The position numbers and the translations under genes are program-made. Positions 57,799 to 64,000 of a DNA stretch of 64,000 nucleotides are shown in pieces (the stretch's first letter is position 1; the number at the start of each line of letters is the position of its first letter). The notes below the pieces were generated by a model. That model did no database searches. It saw only the letters and a program-made list of their open reading frames with translations, and was not told where the DNA came from. This DNA comes from Verrucomicrobiales bacterium (GTDB lineage Bacteria; Verrucomicrobiota; Verrucomicrobiia; Verrucomicrobiales; DEV007), in contig JARGPH010000003.1 of the NCBI GenBank assembly GCA_029213065.1, positions 195,195 through 259,194 of the forward strand, in the 5' to 3' direction.

Positions 57799-59751
57799 AT
57801 GGATCAGAGCCAACGTCATTTTATCCTGGGAACCGCTGGTCATATTGACCACGGAAAGAGTTCGTTGATTGAGAAATTGACGGGGACGGACCCGGACCGG
57901 CTTCCGGAGGAAAAGGCCAGAGGGATGACGATCGAACTGGGCTTTGCTCAGCTCTCAATCCCGGCGGGAGATGGCTCGGGGGACGATTTATCGCTCGGGG
58001 TGGTCGACGTTCCGGGGCATGCCGACTTCGTCAAAAACATGGTCGCAGGCGTTGGCGCGATTGACCTCGCTCTGTTTATTGTTGCGGCCGATGACGGCTG
58101 GATGCCTCAGACTGAAGAGCATTATCAAATTCTCACTTATCTGGGGGTGAAGAACGCGGTCATCGCACTTACGAAAGTGGATTTGGCAGAGGACCTCGAA
58201 CTGGTTCTTGAAGATCTCAAGGAGAACCTCGAGGGCGGTATCTGGGAGGATGCGCCCATCGTGCCGGTGTCGTCGCATACAGGAGAGGGCATCGATGAAT
58301 TACGCGGAACCATTTCAAAAATCCTCACCGATGCCCCTGTCGTTCATGACAGTGGAAAACCACGTCTTCCTGTCGACCGGGCTTTCACCATCAAAGGGGT
58401 CGGGACTGTCGTCACGGGGACGCTCACGGAAGGGGCCGTCGCCACCGGTTCTGATCTGGTGGTGCAGCCGGGTGGTGAGACCGCCCATGTGCGCAGCGCT
58501 CAGTCTCACAATCAATCCGTCGAGAGCGTGCCGCCGGGAACCCGTACCGCTCTGAACCTCACCGGAGTCAGTTTGCGTGAGGATCGCAGAGGCGCGCGCG
58601 GTGGAATCGGGCGGGGGGATGTCCTGACATTGCCGAATTTCGGCGAAGCGGTTACCGCGATCGACGTGCTCATTTCAAAGTCGAATCGCGGGATTCGGGG
58701 AATGAAGCAGTCCACCAAAGCAATCCGCACGGGGAGGCAGGTCATGTTTCATCATGGCAGTTCCGGCGTCGCTGCGAGGGTTCATTTTCTGGGGCAACGC
58801 TCTCTCAGTCCCGGTGAAACGGTGCTGGCGGAGCTTCGTTTCAAAAAGCCTGTCTTCGTTTTTGCCGGCGACAGTTTTGTGCTTCGCAATGCTTCGCTCG
58901 GAGTGACTTTAGCGGGCGGGATCGTGCTGGATGAAAACGCCAACCGCCGTGCCTTCCGAAAACCGTTCCAAAAGGAGTTTCTTGAGGCCAGAGCCGCCGC
59001 CCCGCATGATCTTGAAACGCTGATTCGCTCTCAGTTAAAACGCGATATGGTGGCGCAGGTTTCGAGTCTTCTCCTCAAATCTCACTTCAGCAGTGAGGCG
59101 ATTGCAGAGGTCGTGAGCAAGCTTGTGGCCGAAGGCGCTTTGCAGCAAAGTGGTGATTGGGTCTTTGAAGCCGTCTGGTGGAAACGCATCACCGGTGTCG
59201 CCGAGGAAAAGATCATGGCGGTCCATCGCGAGCACCCCGATCAGTTGGGATTTCCTTTGCGCGAGCTGAGGACCGTGATGGAGTGGGAGCTCCCCGCGCC
59301 GAAGTTTTTTGATAATGTCCTCGAAGGATTGCTCTCGGGTGAATTCGCTAAAGCGGGCCCCAACATTCGCCACCGTGATCACATTCCCCAGCTGCCACCC
59401 GAACTGGTCAAAGCCGGCCAACTGGTCCGCAAACGACTCGCGTCAGATCTCAAATCCCCACCTAACAAAGGCGAGACGGCGACAAATCCGGCCGAGGAGA
59501 AAGCACTTCGGTTTTTAGCTCATACCGGAGAGGTCATCGAGCTGGATCCCAAGACGGTGATATCGAGCGCGGGGTATGATCTCATTCAGAGTGAGATCGT
59601 CGCCTATTTGAAAGAGCATCGCAAAGCCACCGCGAGTGAGCTGCGACAGCACACTGGAACGGTGAGACGAATTCTCATGCCGCTGCTGGAGCGTCTCGAT
59701 GAACACAAAGTCACCGTCCGCGAAGGCGACGATCGACGGCTTTTTGAGTAG
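57799..59751 (+). CDS. selB: selenocysteine-specific elongation factor SelB
   Basis: 650 residues. The N-terminal EF-Tu-like GTPase has GHIDHGKS (14-21), DVPGHADF (G3, from residue 70) and TKVD. EF-Tu domains II/III are followed by winged-helix repeats (about 390-650) that bind the SECIS hairpin of the mRNA, ending in HTGTVRRILMPLLERLDEHKVTV. It carries Sec-tRNA to UGA codons of the selenoproteins in this window. Last gene of the forward cluster; convergent with the vWA gene two bases away. Confidence 0.97.
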   Translation: MDQSQRHFILGTAGHIDHGKSSLIEKLTGTDPDRLPEEKARGMTIELGFAQLSIPAGDGSGDDLSLGVVDVPGHADFVKNMVAGVGAIDLALFIVAADDGWMPQTEEHYQILTYLGVKNAVIALTKVDLAEDLELVLEDLKENLEGGIWEDAPIVPVSSHTGEGIDELRGTISKILTDAPVVHDSGKPRLPVDRAFTIKGVGTVVTGTLTEGAVATGSDLVVQPGGETAHVRSAQSHNQSVESVPPGTRTALNLTGVSLREDRRGARGGIGRGDVLTLPNFGEAVTAIDVLISKSNRGIRGMKQSTKAIRTGRQVMFHHGSSGVAARVHFLGQRSLSPGETVLAELRFKKPVFVFAGDSFVLRNASLGVTLAGGIVLDENANRRAFRKPFQKEFLEARAAAPHDLETLIRSQLKRDMVAQVSSLLLKSHFSSEAIAEVVSKLVAEGALQQSGDWVFEAVWWKRITGVAEEKIMAVHREHPDQLGFPLRELRTVMEWELPAPKFFDNVLEGLLSGEFAKAGPNIRHRDHIPQLPPELVKAGQLVRKRLASDLKSPPNKGETATNPAEEKALRFLAHTGEVIELDPKTVISSAGYDLIQSEIVAYLKEHRKATASELRQHTGTVRRILMPLLERLDEHKVTVREGDDRRLFE

Positions 59752-59753
59752 GA

Positions 59754-61946
59754 TCAAACCGCACCAGTCGCCTTGCGGCCGATCCAGAAGATTGTGAGGA
59801 GGAGAACGATGATTGCGATCCACCACTGGCTTGCCCAGATGCGGAGTCGGCGTTCGATGGGTTCCGGAGCGGGGAGGGCGGAAAGGGCCGCTTTGATCGC
59901 TTCGAGATCGGGTGTTTTGAACATCTCGCCTTTGGTGATCCGTGCGATTTCTTCGAGAACGTCGTAGCGAGCAGGGTAGCCGACTTTTTCCAGTGAGGTT
60001 CCCTGAACCGTGATCTTTGTTTCGAGCGTGCCGCCGTTCTCTGCACAGGTCATGAGGAGTTGGTAGTCACCCGGCTCGTCGGGTTCGAAGACGCCGGTGA
60101 AAAGGCCCCACTGCTCTTCGCCGCCGGGCTGGAGGCGGACTGATTCAACTTTTCCCGTGGGCGAGGTGATCTGAACAATCACCGTTGCCGCCTGAAGTGG
60201 CTCACCGCCGACGCTCATGACGTTGGCGTTGAGCGACAGAGTCTGTCCCGACTGGGGGCGGTCGGGAGAGTAGAAAAGGCGCATCAGCTCATCGCTCGCC
60301 ATGTTTCTCTGGTAGGCCATCCAGCGCGCGACCTGTCCCCAGAAACGGTAGTGGTATTTGTCTTCGACGCCCTTTCTCCAGCGCCATGCCCCGTCGGTTC
60401 CCATGAAGAGAATCTTCCCGGTACCGAAGGTTTTCGTGACAATGAGAGGGATGCGACCAAAGCGGTTTGTCTCCGAGCTGTGGGTCGCGAGGACTTCGGA
60501 ACCGGGCTTGGCGCGGGTCACCCCGGCATACCATTGAAAGCCGGGCAGATTGGTCCAGATGCGTGCGTTCGCGTTCTCGGTGTCTTCGAGACGGGTGAGG
60601 AGGCTGCGGGCACCGAGCTCGGTGAGTTCAAACTGTCCCGGTGTCGCCGATCCCCAGCCCCGTGGTTGCGCCGGATCGAGGAGGACTGGAAAGAGGGCTT
60701 CCAGTTCGGTGCTGACGAGCGAATTCTGATAGCCGCGAAAGCCGGGCAGAAGGACGAGTCCGGAAGCCTGGGTCGTGACCTGATGGCGCAGTGCGGTGAC
60801 GTCGGCATCGGTGAGTTGATTCGGCATGAGGCCCACGTCGCCGAGAACGATGACGTCGAATTCGGAGAGCTTGTCGGCTTCGGGGAACGATTCCAAATAG
60901 CCCGGCCCGTCGCCGACGGCATCGACGTCGGGATGGAAAAGCAGGCAGCTCACTTCGACGCCGGGATCCCGTTCAAGCGCGTTTCGCAGGTAGCGATATT
61001 CCCAGCGGGGATAGGTATCGATCAGAAGCACTTTCAGCTCCTCTTTCCGAATTGCGATGGGCGCGGTGAGTTGATTGTTAGTCTTGTCGCGTTCCTCTTC
61101 GATTTCGGGCAGTGTCAGGGTGAGTTCGAAGTCGCCCACTGACTTGGGAGACCAGAGGATCGTTTCCCTGATTTTACCCATCGCCGGTATCGTGACTTCT
61201 CTCGTGATCGTTTCCCCGTTGCTGGTTGCGATCGTGAGGGTGGTCGATTGTTCGCGGGGAAGCGTGTTCGTGAGGCTGAAGGGGAGGCGGACCGGTTTTT
61301 CGACGATGCCAAAGGTGGGTGCGTCGAAGGCGGTCACGGCGAGGTCGGGGAGGCGGATTTCATTACCCACGGGAACAGTGAAGACACGGGTGTCGCTCAT
61401 GCGGAGGCGGGTCGCCGCGCGGCTGGGGGGATCGCCTGTATTCCAGTCACCGTCGGAAATGAGGACGAGACCGCGCAGGCCGGGGAATTGTTCGACGACG
61501 TCATTGATCGCCGCTGAGAGGTCGGTTCCCTCCGCGTCGGTTGCGAAGGAGCGGATATCGACTTCGAAGTTTTCGCTGAGTGAACTCCACGATTCGTTAG
61601 TGGTGAGCGCCGCGGCGACGCTTTCACGACTTCGGGCAGGGCTGGCAGGGTTTTCGGGATCGACAATGTCCTCAGTCGTCATACTGCCGGAATCGTCTCT
61701 GAGAACGGCAACGACGGGTTTGTTATCCGGTTTGAAGGTCTCGCGCCATTCCGGCTGGTTCAATGTCAGGGCGACCAGCGCGACAATGAGAATCCGAAGC
61801 GCTTCTAGCCAACCGGTCGCGGCGGCGAAGTGGTTTCGTTTCCAGATCATGAAACTGAAAACAGCAGTCACGAGCACGATCGCAACACCGAAGACGAGTG
61901 TCGTCGGTGTTGAGAGGAATGTGAGTTCGCTGTTGGTTAGTGTCAT
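59754..61946 (-). CDS. vWA-like/glutamine-amidotransferase-fold membrane protein
   Basis: 730 residues. Two N-terminal membrane helices, a vWA-like segment with a metal-site-like motif (VVAVLRDDSGSMTTED, then GLVLISDGDWNTGD), Ig-like beta domains, a class I amidotransferase-like fold (about 330-540; VLLIDTYPRWEYRYLRNAL, VIVLGDVGLMPNQ), a beta domain and a C-terminal membrane helix. Such proteins sit beside BatA genes in Verrucomicrobia and Planctomycetes; role unknown. It follows the 62061 gene after 114 bases. Confidence 0.75.
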   Translation of the reverse strand: MTLTNSELTFLSTPTTLVFGVAIVLVTAVFSFMIWKRNHFAAATGWLEALRILIVALVALTLNQPEWRETFKPDNKPVVAVLRDDSGSMTTEDIVDPENPASPARSRESVAAALTTNESWSSLSENFEVDIRSFATDAEGTDLSAAINDVVEQFPGLRGLVLISDGDWNTGDPPSRAATRLRMSDTRVFTVPVGNEIRLPDLAVTAFDAPTFGIVEKPVRLPFSLTNTLPREQSTTLTIATSNGETITREVTIPAMGKIRETILWSPKSVGDFELTLTLPEIEEERDKTNNQLTAPIAIRKEELKVLLIDTYPRWEYRYLRNALERDPGVEVSCLLFHPDVDAVGDGPGYLESFPEADKLSEFDVIVLGDVGLMPNQLTDADVTALRHQVTTQASGLVLLPGFRGYQNSLVSTELEALFPVLLDPAQPRGWGSATPGQFELTELGARSLLTRLEDTENANARIWTNLPGFQWYAGVTRAKPGSEVLATHSSETNRFGRIPLIVTKTFGTGKILFMGTDGAWRWRKGVEDKYHYRFWGQVARWMAYQRNMASDELMRLFYSPDRPQSGQTLSLNANVMSVGGEPLQAATVIVQITSPTGKVESVRLQPGGEEQWGLFTGVFEPDEPGDYQLLMTCAENGGTLETKITVQGTSLEKVGYPARYDVLEEIARITKGEMFKTPDLEAIKAALSALPAPEPIERRLRIWASQWWIAIIVLLLTIFWIGRKATGAV

Positions 61947-62060
61947 GGAGGCCGGTTCCCGGCGTAAAAGGTAAAATGTAAAAGGTAAAAAGTCGGGAGT
62001 CTTCGATGCTTGTCAGGACAATACTCAACAGGGTTAGGTCATTGACTTAACCCTCTTGGG
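61947..62060. repeat. short repeats and hairpin between the two vWA-type genes
   Basis: Contains a direct repeat (AAAAGGTAAAA twice within GTAAAAGGTAAAATGTAAAA, about 61968-61992) and an inverted repeat AGGGTTA...TAACCCT (62030-62054) just after the stop of the 62061 gene. No T-run, so an ordinary terminator is doubtful. Confidence 0.5.
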
Positions 62061-64000
62061 TCAAATGGGTTTGGCTTTTTCGGTTTCGGGTCGGGGTGGG
62101 AGACAGAGAATGGCTTCGACGAGGAGGGCGAGGGCCATCGCGACGAGAAACGCTCTCCAGATTTCGGCGGCGAGTGATGAACCGCTTCCGACTTCGTCGC
62201 TGATGCGGCGATACTCGACCCCTTCGAGGAGTGATTCGAGGGCGTCTGTTTTCAGGGCATCGGAGCTGTCTTCGGTGACGGGGCGATTCAGGGCGACGAG
62301 ACTTTGATCGCTTGAATCGTCATTGCTTTGAAATGCTCCGGGGACCAGTCCGGTGGCAATGAGATTCGATTCGGGCGCGGAGTTCTCGATCTCCTGCATT
62401 TCTGCTAGAGGCGTATCAATCCCGGTCTCGAGCATGCGCGCTTTCGAGACGGAGTTGGCTCCTTCGGCAAGGCTCCTGTGGGTCATGATGAAAAAGGTAA
62501 CCCCTTCCGTTGCGAGGGTGGAATGGTCGGTGCGGGGGAGGGTACCCCAAAAGTAGAGCGAGCCTTCGGTCTCGGTGAGGGCTTTCGCTATGACTGCGGT
62601 TTCATCTTCCAGCTTCAAGAGCGGCTGCAGTTCTCCTGAAAAGGCACGGGTTTTGAAGAAACGGAGTTGATCGACGGAAAGCGGGCTTCCGTTTCGCGTG
62701 TTCTCAAGCAGGCCTGATTCGGTGCGCCACCACGCGGCGCTTGCCGGCGAGTTGGCCCGGTCCGCCCATGCTCCCCAGCGATTTCCGAAGAGCGCGTCAT
62801 CACCGGTTTCGCCGGTGGCAGGTGGGGGAAGAAGGATCAGGGTGCGGCCTTTCTCTAAATGCTGGCGAAGCAGGGCCGCCTCGGCGGAGTCTTGGGCAGG
62901 GATGGGGGACTGCCAAATAAGAAGCGCCGTTTCATCCCAGGGGATCTGGGCACTGTCCCCTGGCGAAAGAATTGCCGCGTCGTAACTGACAGAAGGATCG
63001 ACCGCGGTGGAGGCCGCCGTGGCAAGCGTTGTTGCAGTGGTTTGATCGTCGCTCACGATGACCGTTTTTCGAACTGGCGGTTCATCGTAGACAAAGTAGG
63101 CCTGGTTGTCCGAGGGATTGTTGTCGGCGGGAAGATCGATGCGCCCCCAGCCCCGTTCGTCCCCTGCGCCGAGTTTTATGGCGTAGCCGAGACGCACGAA
63201 TTCGTCGCCGGCAATCGTGAGCGTCTCCACGGTTCGGGTTCCATTGATTGTAAATTCCACGGGGAGGTTGAGGGCTTCACCGGATTCCTCCGAAGGGGCG
63301 GTTCGTTTGATCGCGAGGTCCATGACAAGTTCATACCCGGAGGGGCTGCGACGCCGGTTCACGTTGCTGATCGATATGGCGAGGTTGTTCGGGCTGGCCT
63401 GTTCGTATGTCAGGAGAAAAAGTCTCACCAGTTCATTGCCGGAAAGATCGGCACGGATCGACTGCCAGTTTCCCGAGTCCACTCTCCAGTCTTCGCTTTG
63501 CAGATCAGAGGCGACCCATATATCAGTGCGGCCGCTCGTATTTGTGGCCAGATAATCGACTCCGGCCTGAAGGAGCGCGGGAATGTTGGCAGCTGTGGCG
63601 GTGGGCGCTGCCTGGGGGAGGCTTTCGAGTGCGTCGAGGTCGGTTACCTTGGTTGGCTCCAGTGTCGCGCTGTCGATGAGAATGACTTCGCTCCTGCTTG
63701 ATGTTTTCCGGAGAAGTTCACTGATCTTGGCGAGGGCGGAGGATCGCTTCGATTCACCCGTTTCCAGATTCTGTTCCTCCATGCTCGCGGAGCGGTCCAG
63801 CAGAATAAGAATGGTGTCGGCCTTTCCCCCGGCTCCGGCCATGAAGCCTCCGGCGAGGGGGCGGCTTGCCGCAAAGATCAACGCCGCGACAGCGAGGACA
63901 CGCATCGCGAGGATGAGAAATTGTCGGAGCCGGTCGATTCCCTTGGTCAGTTTTTTGGCATCGAGAAGAAACATCATCGCGGCCCACTTCACGGTGCGAT
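62061..64000 (-). CDS. BatA/vWA-domain membrane protein, partial (start beyond window)
   Basis: At least 646 codons; the frame runs off the right edge. The window's last in-frame residues read RTVKWAAMMFLLDAKK, the typical second segment of the BatA N-terminal region (RR..V.WAAM.FL), so the first membrane helix lies outside. A vWA domain follows with ILILLDRSASMEEQNL, then Ig-like beta regions and a SIS/amidotransferase-like part, ending in a C-terminal membrane helix (IWRAFLVAMALALLVEAILCL). The GTG at 63992 is not the true start. Members are linked to MoxR/DUF58 envelope-stress operons. Confidence 0.82.
   Translation of the reverse strand, partial: RTVKWAAMMFLLDAKKLTKGIDRLRQFLILAMRVLAVAALIFAASRPLAGGFMAGAGGKADTILILLDRSASMEEQNLETGESKRSSALAKISELLRKTSSRSEVILIDSATLEPTKVTDLDALESLPQAAPTATAANIPALLQAGVDYLATNTSGRTDIWVASDLQSEDWRVDSGNWQSIRADLSGNELVRLFLLTYEQASPNNLAISISNVNRRRSPSGYELVMDLAIKRTAPSEESGEALNLPVEFTINGTRTVETLTIAGDEFVRLGYAIKLGAGDERGWGRIDLPADNNPSDNQAYFVYDEPPVRKTVIVSDDQTTATTLATAASTAVDPSVSYDAAILSPGDSAQIPWDETALLIWQSPIPAQDSAEAALLRQHLEKGRTLILLPPPATGETGDDALFGNRWGAWADRANSPASAAWWRTESGLLENTRNGSPLSVDQLRFFKTRAFSGELQPLLKLEDETAVIAKALTETEGSLYFWGTLPRTDHSTLATEGVTFFIMTHRSLAEGANSVSKARMLETGIDTPLAEMQEIENSAPESNLIATGLVPGAFQSNDDSSDQSLVALNRPVTEDSSDALKTDALESLLEGVEYRRISDEVGSGSSLAAEIWRAFLVAMALALLVEAILCLPPRPETEKAKPI

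Overview
The window looks like a chromosome segment from a member of the Verrucomicrobiota (PVC superphylum). Evidence: two pairs of DUF1592-type cytochrome plus DUF1552 proteins, an FG-GAP/ASPIC-UnbV (CRTAC1-like) lipoprotein, a sulfatase, BatA-type vWA proteins and large DUF4175-like membrane proteins. This gene set is typical of that group and of the Planctomycetes. The genus cannot be read from the sequence.

Layout. 0.6-9.7 kb: katG flanked by copies of a small hairpin repeat, then a reverse-strand cluster (rhomboid, small membrane protein, metallo-beta-lactamase-fold hydrolase, trpE). 9.9-18.6 kb: a tightly packed reverse-strand operon of four large envelope proteins. 18.7-22.4 kb: a selenium/metal block with a TGA-containing HMA-like secreted protein, selU/mnmH, an exported nickel superoxide dismutase, a NifS/IscS-type cysteine desulfurase and the selenocysteine tRNA. 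22.5-32.5 kb: a DUF1592/DUF1552 pair, an autotransporter-like gene broken by TAA, and a 1256-residue FG-GAP/UnbV/thioredoxin/TPR lipoprotein interrupted only by one in-frame TGA. 33.1-35.8 kb: an arsR-gapdh-arsJ arsenate resistance operon. 36-46 kb: a zinc-ribbon membrane protein, senB (selenosugar synthase), a sulfatase, a second DUF1592/DUF1552 pair and an OmpA-type protein. 46-59.8 kb: an SLC13 transporter and a GNAT-nitrilase fusion, followed by a long forward-strand selenium cluster: selD, murK-murQ fusion, selA, phosphonate-type ABC transporter (D-C-E-E), selB. 59.8-64 kb: vWA/BatA-type proteins, the last cut by the window edge.

How it fits together. The window encodes a complete selenocysteine system (tRNA-Sec, SelA, SelB, SelD) and two other users of selenophosphate (SelU for 2-selenouridine tRNA, SenB for selenosugar). 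It also has a candidate selenium oxyanion importer between selA and selB. Three genes have an in-frame TGA followed by a hairpin that fits the bacterial SECIS layout: selD itself, a secreted UxxC HMA-like protein, and the large CRTAC1-like protein. The last is the most striking: its TGA is followed by a perfect 6-bp stem with a GGTCT loop, close to what is known for E. coli fdhF. Automated gene callers would split or truncate all three.
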